Source of the DNA: Lepidodermella squamata
Lineage: Eukaryota > Gastrotricha
DNA: 64,000 nucleotides
Assembly: GCA_047495785.1 (NCBI GenBank)
Contig: JBLDXI010000048.1
Coordinates: forward strand, 372,001 to 436,000
Direction of reading: 5' to 3'
In this document: positions 25,501 to 37,704 of the stretch, one piece after another
How positions within the stretch are numbered: position 1 is the stretch's first letter
Layout of the letters: each line of letters opens with the position of its first letter
The notes under the pieces: model-generated
Databases searched by the model: none
What the model was told of the DNA's origin: nothing
Seen by the model: only the letters and a program-made list of their open reading frames with translations
Program-made: the position numbers and the translations under genes

Positions 25501-28500
25501 TTAACCAACAAAAACAGCGCATTTTTCAAAATTCGGCTTCAACCGCAACACATTACACAACTTTGATTTTAATATTTTAATTTTTAATATCTAGGTAATT
25601 GTCTCGGATATTTTGGTATTCGCGCGGCGATACGTTATCGAACTCGCCGTTGAGGTGATTGGCGAATCTGAGGTAAAAACGGCGATATCAGCCGATCGGT
25701 GTTTCCTGTCTATTTTCGCGAGTGCCGACAGCGCGGCGTTGATTCAAGGCAAATCACGATCGCAGTCGGAAGATGACACGTCGCCGGAGAATTTGCTGTT
25801 GAACGAGGACAACTCATCCGTGGTATCAATACCGACGATTGGCCCGAGCACGCTATGCGACACGATTTCTATGGTCACAGTGACTCCGGGACAAGGTTTG
25901 AAAATAATCATTAATTAGTTGCGTTTTTAATCTGAAAATTGAATTTTCATTTGAATCCTAAATTCTAGCGAGAGAATATAATCAACTCTATTTGAACCAT
26001 TTCGGTTCATTTTATCTGCTGGACTTTAGTAAAGCATGAGAGAATACTTCGGAAAGTGTTGTAGACTGATAGTACACACAGCAGAGCTGATGAAAAGCGC
26101 AGAATATAATAGATCCGGATTTATATTCGATCCCGGGAACTCCTGACCGGGGAGACCGAGCCGGAGACCCTAATCTGGTGCTTTCTTGAGGTGTTACGTT
26201 CATAGAAGAATCTGAGCTAAGGAGCCACTACTAGCCTGATTGAATCACTCGTTACGAGCGGAAACGATGGACGACGCGAACCGTCTACCATGCCCGGATA
26301 GTATCACGTCAAACTCACTTACACGATAACCACTTTTATCACGGAACGTTTGATAAATTGAGAATTGTAATGATCAAACGCGGAGTAATTATAAAGCCAA
26401 GTCGCGACGGGTCAAGTCATTTTCAGGTGCGTCTTCGGCAAGAACCCAATGTGAGATTGGCAATAATTGGATTCATGCGAAAATAACTGACATTTAAACG
26501 CAATGAAAAAAGTTTCGGCATATTGACCATCGACCATCCTGGTCATTAAAATCAACGATCCTGGTCAACGATGGCAAAGCGTTGGCCAGATCTCGATCAA
26601 TGATTTGCTCAGCTTTTGAAATTCGGCCAACTTGGTGCTTTCAACCAGACTTTTGTTGAACATATTCCAGAGTGTGAGAAAAAGCTTTTCAACCGTTTTT
26701 AGATATGAAAAATACGCTTTAGGGTGTAAACACCGAATCCTTGAATCCTTGAAAATAGGTAGAATTGACTTTTTAATTCTGCTTGTTAATATTTATTCCT
26801 TACCTTTGCTTACGGAAAGAGTTTTCGCGTTCACGGCGAAATTATGATTTACGAGATCTAACAAGAGAGGAAAACTGTTGACCACTTCGATAAATTTGGT
26901 TTTATTGAATTTTGAGATCAACGTTTTTTTGAGATTGAAAATCCGGATTCTCCATAATGTTCCTTATTTTATTTTTTAGGTCAATGTCAATCGTATGAAC
27001 CGCAGTTGGACTACGCTGAACAAGTCCGCCGGCTGTACACGGAAGAAAACACGAACGTGCGCGATCTTCACACAACAATCCGGCTGTTCAAACAGCCAAT
27101 CAGCGTCATCGCAAATGACCCGAAATCGATCGAAGCAATATTCGGCAACATCGACGAAGTGCTAGCCGCAGCCGATACCGTGCTATCGACCCTTGAAGAC
27201 ACGATCGAAGCCGCTGAAGAGTCGAATACGCCGCTGATAGGCGAAGCCCTGCTCGAGCTTGCGGGCGAGGCTGTTCTAGACGCGTATCGAACCTATGCCG
27301 AGACAGTGCTATCGCCAGCCTCGCTGAATTTACTCTTGAGTTTTCTGGCTAAATCCGAAAATTACCAGCGATTAGAAGTTGGGTCGAATTTCAGCAACCG
27401 AATTCGAAATTACGCGGATTGTTGCCGGTATGTGCTGCCGAAGCTGCTCATACGGCCGTTGCAGCATGTTTGGCAGTTTTTCGACCATTTGGAGAAATTG
27501 AGTTCAGAAGAGCCGGCGGAGGGTGTTCAAAACACGCCGGAAGATCGAAATCTCCTGCATCAAGCTATTTCAGTGCTACACCCACTTCGGGCTAGGCTCA
27601 ATCCTTACCAGAAAATTTTGCAGCGACCCCGCAAAAAAACGAGGCAAGAAGCGTTGGAAGAAGTTGCGAAATTGGGTAAGCAGCTGGAATCGTGGAGCAG
27701 GGACAAGCCGTTGGAGAATTGTTGTACGGAGCTCGTGCATGAGGGTCCGGTTTTCAAGCACCATGCCGATAGGTCGCGACGCCCGCCGTCTGAGCGCTAT
27801 GTGCTGCTGTTTGATACGTTGCTGCTGTTGTGTAAACGCTCGCCGGTTACGGGTGGGTCTGGGTCGATTTCGCGCTCGGGCATCGCGCGGCTTAGTTCAA
27901 TTTCCGGAGCTTCGGCTACGCCGGCCAATCTGGGTTATACATACAAGGTAAGAGAATACATTTGGTCTATTTCACTTGCTCGTGGGAAACAGCGTTTTTG
28001 TTGGAAAATTCCGGTTTTATTTTTAGCGCATAACGAAAAGTGTTAAAATTATTTCAGCTGGTGGATAAGGACCGAAAGAAGTCAATTATCGAATTTATAA
28101 ATTGCTGAAAATTGAAGGGATTATTTTTTAGAATATTTCTCTTTGCTGTAACGGCAATCGCATGCCTAACAAATCTGAAGTGTCAACTGGAAATTTTCGC
28201 TTGAAAGATAAAGCGCGTTGAAAGAAACATCCGTATCATTTTTCAGGTGAAAGGCATTGATAGGAAGTTGAGAGTATTGTTAGAATGTATCAACGCAGGT
28301 TTTAGCATTCGCAGTGATGCCAATCGCATGACTGTCGCGTTGGATTCTTCGTAATCCTTTCCTTTTTCCCTTTCCTGATTGTTCCCGAGCACTACTAGCC
28401 GAATTTTATATCGGTCAACTTTTCCTTCGAGGTCGAATTTCTTCGTGCAAATAATTCGCTTCAGGCAGATCGGGCATTTTCCTTAGATAACGTACGAAAT

Positions 28501-31500
28501 TAGTTGTCAAGATGGCGGTCGACGCCGTCGAACTGCCAAAACATTCAAGTCATAATAACGCACTAGGTAAGATATAATGAAGGTTTCTCTTGATACATTT
28601 AGCATTAGCATACGAGGTGAACAATGAAAATGTCCGTAAACACAGCTTAGCAAAAAGATCTTCAATCCAGCCTAAAGTCAAAGTGTTGTTCAGTAGTCCC
28701 AGCTCTACGGCGTCTTCGTGGCTAGCCTGGCGATAGCGCGATATTATGTGGTATGCGCCGGGGCAGCAGCCGTGAAGGCTACTCCGGCTAAAAACTTTCA
28801 GCTTCTCGGCGTTCGAGGTAACATTTCAGGAGTTCGAAGGCGCTATAAAATCGATGCGAAAAAACTCTGAAAATGAATCCGCGGGTAATATAGATCAGAG
28901 TTGTCCACGGGCCGGGCCGGGTTTGGGCGGGTACGGGTTTGGTTTCCAAAACCCGTCCTCGAGGATTTCTTTACTATTGTTTTCGGTAAGTTTGACAGTT
29001 GGATTTCAAGTTATTCCCATAGCAACATTTTGGTCTTTTATCTTCAATTGCCAATTGCCAGTAAAAATTAAGTCTCTTTGAGAAGTTTTTGAGAAACGAG
29101 AAGGAAGAAGGAATAAGAATTTCGTGGGGTTTATCTTTTATACGGGCCGGGCAGGGCCGGGCTGGGTTTCGAGATATTCACTGGCGGGTCGGGCCTCGAT
29201 TTTTCGACCCGTGGACAACTCGGATATAGATAGTAGATAGATGCCAATCGGCATACCAGTAAACAATTAAGTATCGTCTCGTGTCCATGTAGAGCGCGCA
29301 TCTAGATACCAATGATGATGATGAAAATAATAATACCAAATCGATCCAACAAGTTCAAACCAGAACTGAAATGGAATGGTGAACGGTGGTGAAATGGAAC
29401 CACCTGTAGACGTTGAGGGTGCATGTTGAAGTGATTTAGCGTGTTGTTGCATGCTGCGAGTGGACGTTCGGATGCCCGAATCAAAACAAGATATTCAAAT
29501 TTTCATTCTTATTTAATTCGTTGAGTCTTCTTCTTCTTCATCATCGTTCACAGCGGCTTTGGCTTCACTGCGGCTTCGACTTCTACTTCGTAGCGGCTGT
29601 CTTCAGACGAGTGTTTTCCGCCGGGGTGTTTAGCCTCCAGCCGCCATGTCGATCACCGTTGAGTTCAGTACAGCCGCGTTAGTAACCGCCGAAATGTTGA
29701 AGCGATTCAGCAGTGGCTCGGCCGATTCATTCATCTCGGCGTAACGGGCTGCGACCGCTGCAGCCGCCAGATCGGCGACGGCTTTAGCGCCCGCCCACAC
29801 ACCTTCGGTTTGCCAGATGAACGATGAACCCACCACAAGTTACGAAAGAGAACAAGAGGGAAGCGTAGACAATTTAAAGCCAAAGCATCAATAGCGGGCT
29901 TTATAGCTTTATAGTAGATGGATAAGCGGTTGAATGACTTTAAAAATTGCCAGATATCGCACGTATAATTAAGTTGATGGTCAAATTCTAAAATGGAATG
30001 GTGAAAGTATGCAGTTATCACAGCGTAAAAATGGAAGATTTGATGCGCTTTGCTGAGTTTTTTTATCAAGCTGGAAATTGTGATAGTTCAGCCCTGATAG
30101 TCTAGCTTTAGAATTCAACTGCACCAAAAAGTATAGTTGAATTGCGATAGAATGAATGCATAAGTAACGCATGTTAGCGATTTTACAAGGTGTCGCAAGC
30201 AAATATTTTCATTGAAACTGATGGACAAAGATGAAAAAGCGTTGCATTCTTACCCTGAAACCACCTGTAGCCGGTAGATCATGACGTTGATGGTGCACGC
30301 TGCGATGTTCGGATGCCTGAAGTAAAACAGAAAAAAACAAGTAAATCACGCCGCATCTTTTTTAATCTCATGCTCGTCAGCCCTACTCGGCGCATTCATT
30401 TCGGCGTTGTTTTTGGTGCAGTTTTCGCCCGCGTGTTGGCGGCTCGGGGATTGGGGGAAACTTGTTTTGTTCGCCGCCCCTCGCACCACCGCCCCTCGAA
30501 AATGTAAGGCCAGAGAGCATAAAATTAGCGGTTGTCTATTGTTTTGTCACGAAAATTTCAAAAAATATTAATTTCGACTTAGAGAAAAATATTCGATTTT
30601 GCTTAATTTTTATATAAACATTTTTTAATTAAAGTTTAATGCTTTTTTCGATTTTCAGGTTAAAGAAAAACTGACGCTGCGAAATGCGAACGTTCGCCTG
30701 GTCGATCTCGCCGACTGTGCCGAGTACGCGAATGCGTTTCAAATCGAAAACTACTCGATATCCGAATCGTCGTCCGGCTCATCCGCCTCGCCAACCGCAA
30801 TGACAGACTCAACGTCAGACACGATATCGCTCGCCTCATCCGTATCCTCTTCATCAACTATGAACTCGCTGCTGTCAGTCGGCCATTCAAAGGGCTCGTT
30901 TATCCTGCTAACTTCGTCTCAACACGAAAAACAACAATGGCTATACAATTTGCTGTGGCTGTTATCGAAACCTTCGATCGACCGAGTTTTAGACACAATT
31001 TTGAACGAACCGCTGAATTTACAGCTCATCCCGAGCAGCTACAAATTTTCCGAGCCTGACAGCCGGGAAAATATTATTTTCGACGAAATTTCACCGGAAA
31101 ATGGCGCGGTTTCAGTGTCATTCAACGGCCCGCCGGTCATTAAAGGCGCGACGCTGATAAAACTCATCGAACGGCTGACTTATCACGATTATTCTGATAC
31201 GAAATTTATGAAAGCGTTCGCGACGACGTACCGCTCGTTTTGTAAACCGCGTGATTTACTCCGGTTGCTCATCGACCGGTTCAACGTGCCGGAATTTGTC
31301 AATTCCAGCGAGCAGGAGTCGGTGTCGCAGGGCTTTTTCGAGTCGGACGATGAGCGGCGGCAGATAGCCGAGATTCGCAAATTTCGCAAGGAATACGTCA
31401 AACCAGTGCAATTCAGGTAAGAAGGGGTTCATTTACGTGAGAATTGATTCAAATGACAGATTTGAATGATCTTTAAGATTGAAAAATTTAGAGAAATATT

Positions 31501-34500
31501 TTAGCCTTCAGCAAATTATTCCTTACCCGGCATTGTCTGAACTCCTATTATTTAGATTATTTGCAAGCCACTAGAGCTATTACAAGTGAGGAACGCACAC
31601 ATTGACAGCATAATAAAATTAGTTGAATTAATTCAAAACAAATTGCGGAAAGCTTTGCGTTTTTGCGCCTCGGCGAACTCGACGAGCTGCTTCTGCAGCA
31701 TCCGAGTTGATTTCGAAGTTTGACGATCCTGAAACCTGCAATACAGGCCCGGCCTTTCAGCTCGACTTGGGAGTGATGGGCGGCCTGGGCCACTCAGCGA
31801 AACGATGATGACGATGGTGGAATGAATGCAGGGGCCTTGCTGGGCCTTGCTGGGCGGGTTCGCAGTCTTCTTCTCATCGCTTTCGGACACAGCCTTATGG
31901 CTCTCGGACCAATTCCGGAGTTGGAGCGAGTTCATAGAACCGTCAAGCCGCACATTTGAACCGAATTCCTTCATTCATTCATCAATATGATAAAGGAGAG
32001 ATATAAGAGGCAGAGATTTACATACACGCATATGAAATATTGCATATTTTTTACACTTTGCGTGAGGCTCTAAAGCACGGAAATTCGCGATTCGCTAGTT
32101 AGCAGTAACAGCATATTGGCGAAGCATAGTACATTGTTACCGTGGTAGTAATATTCACCAAGGCGTAGAGCGACGTATCTTCACTCGATTTTCGTTTTCG
32201 TGAGGCATTGGCCGCTAATGCTGCTGCCTGCCGAGCTGCAAACTGGTGTTGTTGATATGCCCGAGCAGCAGGCTCTAGCTGGAAAATCATATCATTCAAG
32301 AGCTACTTGAGTCCGCGGCACCTTTGGTTGATCTCCGATAGTATGGTCAGCTGGCCGACCAGTATATCTATTGCTGGCTTCGTTTGTTACATTAATCTAC
32401 AGAAAACAAGGTGAACAAGTGAAATGTTTGTAAACTCGGCCCGATAACATTTCCTGCCAATTTATAACCGCCGCCATATTCTTGATGTTTATAGGCCGAG
32501 TCGGCTTGTAGCGAAATTCGGTATTTTCCCATCTCGCACCGATGTACGCGGTCGATGGGACGGTGGCCATGGAAATCGACGTGATCGACGTTATAGAGAT
32601 GACAAGCCTCTTCGAATAATGGGCTTGGACCAGCCCTTCACGACATATATTTGGTTGAAGAGGTCATATCTTCGGCGCTTAGATTTCAGCTTTGATACTG
32701 ATAGCGGGCTGTTCAACGAGTTTGGTAGTAATGAGAAAGAAGGGATTCATAAATGCCTGAAATCATTCTTGTCAAATCCTCAACCTTTTGGGACTAGGAC
32801 GGTTTTAATGCCATCAGATCCTCGAGATATTTCCCAACGTGCAAATGCCTCGCGTTCAATCGAAATGCAAGCAGGAGGTCATCGTCATCACCAATTATGA
32901 CAAAATGATCCCCGTCGTGCCAAAACAGGCCGTGGTCATCGGCCTTGAAAATGTTTCGAAAAACTATAGATTTTCGCTTTTAAAAGAGCTGAAGGACTCT
33001 CTACAGAACTATTCATTTTAATACAGCGTCCCTAATTTGACTCGCCTTAGGTAACTTTCACGGCTGAGGAAAAGCCATTACAGGAGATCACCTAAAATTC
33101 CGAAAACAATCGAAAAATGTGCATAATGGTTTGCAATGGCTTGAAATTACTCCAATTTATAATAGAATATTTTGATATTTCAAAAATGGTTAAATATTAA
33201 TTGAAAAATTATCTTTTTAGAGTGCTCAATTTCATCCGCCACTGGATTTTGAATCACTCCTATGATTTTTCGGACGACCCGCAACTGCGCCAAGACCTCG
33301 TCGACTTCATCAAAGCCATCCGAGCGCCTCACCTGCGCCGATGGGTCTCACGCCTGTTGTCGCACATCGAGAAAATCGGCGAAGAAGCGACGACCCGGCT
33401 CGTTGTTTTCGACGAAGATCCGCCGGCGATTTTGTACCATTTGAAAGACCGCCCCCTCGGCCTCATGACCATGCACCCTGCGGAACTGGCCCGGCAAGTC
33501 ACTTTGCTAGAATTCGCGGCCTACTCGAAAATTCGCCCATGCGAGCTCATCGCAACCGCCTGGACAAAAGCGGCGAAATACGAAAATTCGCCCAACGTCA
33601 TGAAGGCGATTGAATTTCACAATGAACTGACGTTTTGGCTCGAGCGGAATATAGTCGAGACGAAAAATTTAGAGGAGCGGGTTGCGGTGTGCGAGCGGAT
33701 CGCGGATATTCTAGCCGAATTTCGCCGGCTGAACAATTTCAGCGGGCAATTCTGCGTTGCCTCGACGTTTTCGTCCGGCTGTGTCGGCCGGCTGGCGTTG
33801 ACGAAGGAGGCGATTGCGAAGGAGAAGTGGGCGCTGATCGAGGAGGCGATGGCCCTGGGCGAGAATCATAACCGCATCTATGCGCAGAAGTTGCGGATGT
33901 GCAACCCGCCGTGCGTGCCTTTTCTCGGCATGTGGCTGTCACGGCTGTTGCACGTCGACGAGGGAAATCGGGATTATCTCACTGATAAAGGTAAGCTTTT
34001 CAAATGGAGGAATAAAATAAATTAAAATAAAATTGAATTAAAAAATTTGAAATTTGAAATTTGCAAAATTAATAAAATATTCAATTATTTAAAAAAATAT
34101 TTAAAAATTAAGTTTCCTTGATTAATTGTAGTTTTTATAATATTTGATGAATTCATTTTTTTAGGTGCTGAGAAGCCGGTGATAAATTTCACGAAATGGC
34201 GGCGAACTGCTGATTTTGTGACGGAGATTCAACAGTACCAGAACACGCCGTACAACTTGGAGGTCGAGCCGGAGATTTGTGCGTTTTTCGAGCGGTTGGA
34301 CGCGCGAGGCGACCGGGAAATGTCGCGCGATGATTTCGATGAGTTGCTGTACCAATTGTCGTATGAAATTGAACCAAGGCAGAGGGGTAACCCGAGCAGT
34401 CCGCCGGTTTTCCCGCGCAAATTCGACTTTCCACTCGCTGCCCCACCGGCGATTTCAGGTATGAACTTCTATCATTAGCAAATGGCAAGAATTAAACAAA

Positions 34501-35375
34501 TTCCTTCAAACTCGAATTCCAAACTTGTTTGGCAAATTCTCAAAATTATTTTTTATAATATTTGCTGAAATTATCAGATTTGAATTTTTAAAATTTTTAT
34601 ACACAACAATTTTATATTCACATTTTCGACTTTTTGGTTGGCTGTAAAAAAACTAGAAAAAATAATTTCTCGCTTTGATTTTTTAGCCGTTCAAGCCGCA
34701 GCCGCGACAAACGGCCGCCGGGCGAGTCGAGACACGCTGGCGAGTAACAGCTCGAACACGAGCAGCAACTCGAACCTGGCGAACCCAGTGAAAGCCCCGG
34801 GCAGTGCTACGCGCCGGGCCGCTCGAGCCGTGCCGTTAGTCCTCGCACCGGCCGCGTCTTTCAACCACCAAGACCACGACTCGTCGACCGACTCGCGCGG
34901 GCCATCGTCCGCCAGCTCGCTGCCCAGCACCCCCAGCACATTCCCGACTCCGCCCTCCTCGGCCTCCATCGGCCATTTGCAACACTTTTTCGCGCAACTG
35001 CCGCCGTCAAATCCGTCGGGGCAAATCCCGCCGCCGTTACCGCCGAGACCGGCCGACCACGCCGGGGCGAGTTCTCTGCTACCACCACCGCCGCCGGGTC
35101 TACCTTCAAGGCCACTACCCTCGCCCTCGTTTTCGACAAATTCGGGCTCCAGCGGTTATTCAAGCTCGAGCGCTAGTTCGAATGCCCCGCCGGCCTTACC
35201 CCCGCGATCTCTACCGCCGCTCCCACCGTATTCTGCCTCCACTAGCGGCCCGACTTCAGCGGGTCCCAGCACCGGGCCCGGGGTGGGCGTCACCCGGTTC
35301 GAGTACCCGACACCGCCCCAGGCTTCGTCGCACCGCCGCCGCCGCCATCTCGTGAGGGCTCGCAGTGATGACTAA
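22538..35375 (+). CDS. SOS1: Son of sevenless (Ras guanine-nucleotide exchange factor)
   Basis: Seven exons, 22538-23035, 25595-25895, 26980-27947, 30659-31416, 33221-33990, 34165-34458 and 34687-35375, give 1425 residues. Domains in order: histone fold (about 1-205, with a Ser-rich insert near 115-140), DH Rho-GEF (about 275-495), PH (about 505-665, interrupted by a Ser/Thr-rich insert), REM (about 720-850; IKGATLIKLIERLTYHDYSD) and CDC25 Ras-GEF (about 925-1150; HPAELARQVTLLE, ETKNLEERVAVCERI, NPPCVPFLGMWLS). The C-terminal tail has PxxPxR SH3 ligands (PPLPPR, PALPPR) that recruit Grb2/Drk at the plasma membrane. Introns 1-4 are 1.1-2.7 kb and hold repeats. AATAAA at 35378-35383 starts 2 nt after the stop. 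It follows TRM6 by 369 bp. Confidence 0.96.
23681..23826 (-). repeat. Coding-like repeat family, copy 1 (SOS intron 1)
   Basis: On the minus strand this reads an Ala-rich hydrophobic segment (AGLLSGAAFTAAATGAYHIA) and then, in a shifted frame, AVELGQLLNTTAVSSTASTA. Pieces recur at 28512-28795 in intron 3: ATGGCGGTCGACGCCGTCGA and GTGGTATGC(A/G)CCGG followed by a GCAGCAGC/GTGAAGGC tract. Copy 2 carries an extra 140 bp or so in the middle. The family is unidentified. Confidence 0.65.
24236..24615 (-). pseudogene. Unrecognised coding-like exon nested in SOS intron 1
   Basis: A 125-codon open segment follows a TTTTAAG acceptor-like site. It begins VVFRPLMTITVNKPDLTDDR, includes EDLYYLSARTLDVFNGSQVI, and ends VQMLSTTTVT before a stop. 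Its amino-acid make-up is protein-like and it has three N-glycosylation-type sequons. Further minus-strand pieces upstream (about 25215-25095; SLADQDIGFACLNAAQKFRQ) could be another exon of the same unit, but I could not join them. It may be a nested gene or a transposon-encoded remnant. Confidence 0.35.
28512..28795 (-). repeat. Coding-like repeat family, copy 2 (SOS intron 3)
   Basis: This is the counterpart of 23681-23826. The minus strand reads EDAVELGLLNNT, then an interposed segment, then SSTASTAI followed by a PDLPEA tail. Copy 1 has the same order with LLNTTAVSSTASTA contiguous. The interposed segment could be an intron lost in copy 1 or an insertion. Confidence 0.6.
28896..29223. mobile_element. 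hAT-type MITE with 8-bp target-site duplication (SOS intron 3)
   Basis: This non-coding 328-bp GC-rich element is flanked by perfect copies of ATATAGAT (28888-28895 and 29224-29231). The left end reads CAGAGTTGTCCACGGGCCGG. The right end, reverse-complemented, reads CCGAGTTGTCCACGGGTCG. The 8-bp duplication and CAG-like terminus are hallmarks of hAT elements. The interior is rich in GGGCCGGGC tracts and has no open frame, so it depends on a transposase from elsewhere. Confidence 0.85.
29399..29487. repeat. Intronic duplicated segment, copy A
   Basis: It shares CCACCTGTAG, GACGTTGA, GGTGCA and GTTCGGATGCC(T/C)GAA with 30260-30329, in the same order and orientation. It is a local duplication within SOS intron 3. 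Confidence 0.55.
29630..29840 (-). pseudogene. Ala-rich coding-like remnant in SOS intron 3
   Basis: The minus strand reads SSFIWQTEGVWAGAKAVADL, then a long Ala-rich run, LLNRFNISAVTNAAVLNSTV and a stop after MAAGG. Base composition is GC-rich against an AT-rich intron, which suggests former coding sequence. The Ala-rich plus Asn-Ser/Thr style resembles the repeat family at 23681 and 28512, but identity is too low to claim by eye. Confidence 0.3.
30260..30329. repeat. Intronic duplicated segment, copy B
   Basis: This is the second copy of the segment at 29399-29487, shortened internally. Confidence 0.55.
31633..32299 (-). pseudogene. Two coding-like minus-strand segments in SOS intron 4
   Basis: Segment 32299-32099 reads an Ala/Gln-rich helix (AARAYQQHQFAARQAAALAA) with KRKSSEDTS. 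Segment 31974-31633 starts MKEFGSNVRLDGSMNSLQLR and ends LVEFAEAQKRKAFRNLF before a stop. Both are more GC-rich than the surrounding intron. Neither has a recognised domain and no splice join is convincing. Like the other remnants in SOS introns, they lie antisense to the host gene. Confidence 0.3.
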
Positions 35376-36684
35376 CAAATAAAAACTAAACAATCTCGAT
35401 TTTATATATTTCACGTTTTCGCTGAAAATTCATGCTCATGTAAAAACTCGGTTTTAACAACCCTTGAAATGCCCCACAAAAATTGAGTTGAAATTGTTGA
35501 AACTTTGGAAATTCAATAATGAAAAGGTTGAAATTTCCTCAGTATTTGTGAGGCATTTTCGTGTTTTAAAGATTGTATTCGGCCAAAGCGTTTTATGGGT
35601 CAATTTTCCCGATTTTTCTCGATTAATTTATCGTGAATTTTGCAATGTTGCGATGATTTTTTCCCGATTATCATATATTATGGATACTACTACTGCTTCC
35701 GTTGAACTGTGCGGTATTTTCGTCTTCCCGGATCGGGATTTTTCCCATTTTTGAATGTGAAAAATTGACGTGTGATTTTTCTCGCGGTTGTTGATTACGT
35801 GTGGCTTATTCCTGGTTCATTTGCTGGTATAATATTTGATGTTCGGGTGCGTTTATTATGGGTCGATGAACTGAAAAAACTCGGATGATTTTACTAATAT
35901 TGACTAAATTATGATAAAGCTATAAAACTAAATGGTGACTGCTGTTACATATTATATTGATGCATGTGTTTTTTGCGTATTTTTTCTGCTCGCTGTGCTG
36001 AAATCGCGTAATTCTCTGCTGATTTGAAACAATAAAAATGAGCTTCCTATCGTTGCTGAAATCTATAAACAGTTATACAAGATGAAACGTGTTTCGTGTT
36101 ATTTGAGAATAAATTCGAAGAAACTTTGGTTTTAACTGCTTGTATTATTCAACTTTGTGTTCTCTAGGCCTTTTGTTGTTTGATTCAAATGATAGCGATG
36201 TACCAGCTCGGGCTTAACAGTTGAAATGGGATAACTCCTGTGGCGTTCTCAAGCTGTATCTGATCGATAAAAACGAGGTATTGCTATAATTTTAATTATT
36301 GAAGCAAAATGAGTACAACTAAATTCTTCAGAGGCCAAGACGCAAATAATTCACTCAATCCTTTAATTCACGAAGTATATTCAGGAAAAATGATGAATGG
36401 AGAAGGTAGTTTTGCGACGACGAGGCATTTTATTCGGCCAATCACAGCAAGAAAGGAAAATTGTTTGCAACAAGGACGTATAGAACCTCTTATACTCAGT
36501 ACTTGCCATCTCAATTTTGTTTGGTTCCGAGTTTACATGAGAAACCTCTGCTCAGCGATTTTATCGTTAACTGTGAATGTCATGAAACGGGCAATTAATT
36601 ACGCAGTGGTCCGACTTGAACTGAGCGGTAGGGGGCGAGAAAACATCTGGTTAAAAAATTACAAGTTTTTTTCAACTGGCATCT
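35376..36684. other. Intergenic downstream of SOS, no supported gene
   Basis: AT-rich sequence with the SOS poly(A) signal at its start. A 136-codon plus frame at 36309-36719 shows no domain. The opposite strand has short protein-like stretches (for example NKIEMASTEYKRFYTSLLQT) that may extend the decayed unit at 36685-37442. Confidence 0.4.
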
Positions 36685-37442
36685 TCAACAAAATGTGTCA
36701 AGGCAGTGAAACACGATGAGCCTGCGAAACTTTCGCCTCAGAATCGCTCGCCCCTGACGTGCAAGAAACACGTAGCAATTAAATTTCATTCCGTAAAATT
36801 GGCTCACCAACGCCGTTTTTCGCACCCATCGAAACACGCCATCCATTGCAAGAGCAACCCACTTCTGTTGTAAGCACTCGTCGGTGAAGCCCGCTGTGTG
36901 AATAACCTCCAACAAGAGGAAGAAAGGGCGTGTAAATCAGATCCACGTCACATCCATGAAAAACTTGGAACCAATCAAATGACTTGATATACTAGTTATT
37001 GAACGAATCATAGTCTACTGCTGATAAATTGAAGACAGCATTCAGAGTGTCTACCGAATTATGTATAATTCTGACAAAGGTCGTTGTGGCCAGCCAGGCA
37101 GGACCGTAAACTCATTTCGGAAATCCGAGGCAGCGATAAGCCATGCAGCGACTGGGCGAAAACAGAATCGTGTTCGTACTCGTTAAGTTTGATAGACGCC
37201 GCAATAGCAAGCGGCACCAGATTTTCCATGATTTTTTCAGTGAATGAATCATCAAAACGTACAGAAATTCACAGCCGTTATAGAGCTAATGTCACCGACT
37301 TGAAACGAAGGTTCAGAAACGAAGCCGCAAGATCGTTAAATATGACTACATGATCTCTGTCATCGTTGAAGTCTACAATCACAGATTCGGCAATCGGTAG
37401 ATACGTAGGTAGCGAAAACACATCGGACCAACTCGAAAGAGG
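36685..37442 (-). pseudogene. Decayed unrecognised protein-coding unit upstream of ACTR10
   Basis: Three successive minus-strand open stretches in different frames look like one broken protein: 37442-37268 (LPTYLPIAESVIVDFNDDRD), 37262-37052 (FDDSFTEKIMENLVPLAIAA) and 36915-36685 (AGFTDECLQQKWVALAMDGV). No splice signals cleanly join them, and the breaks look like frameshifts or stops. I do not recognise the family. It sits next to a plus-strand gene but on the other strand. Confidence 0.4.
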
Positions 37443-37704
37443 GTTTCGTCCATCGCCATAATTGTTATATCAAGACTAATTGCGAAGTTATTGTTTTTAG
37501 GTCACTGTAAATGTGGACGATTTCTGGCTGTGCGCAATGAACTGTGCGTTTGTCGAGCTGCTTTCTCAACCTATGACTATTGTTCAGTGACTCCCATTTT
37601 TTGTGATTTTTCAATTATTTTGGTGTCAAATAAAATGCTATGCAATAATTCTACCTGATGAGCTATTCTGTTTTCCATTTTAGACTTTGTTTTGCGATCA
37701 AGTT

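Noticed and set aside
32619-32900. 93-codon plus frame in SOS intron 4
   Set aside because: Somewhat protein-like but no homology, no splice sites linking it to SOS, and SOS exons on either side join in frame without it.
34189-34488. Minus-strand frames opposite SOS exon 6
   Set aside because: Shadow frames of GC-rich CDC25/tail coding sequence.
36309-36719. 136-codon plus frame with good ATG
   Set aside because: No recognised domain. The opposite strand shows protein-like stretches in line with the decayed minus unit, so this may be a shadow.
37681-37704. An upstream coding exon for ACTR10
   Set aside because: The frame is open back to the TTTTAG acceptor, but nothing upstream on the plus strand looks like an ACTR10 N-terminus. 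The ATG at 37705 already precedes the family's first motif.
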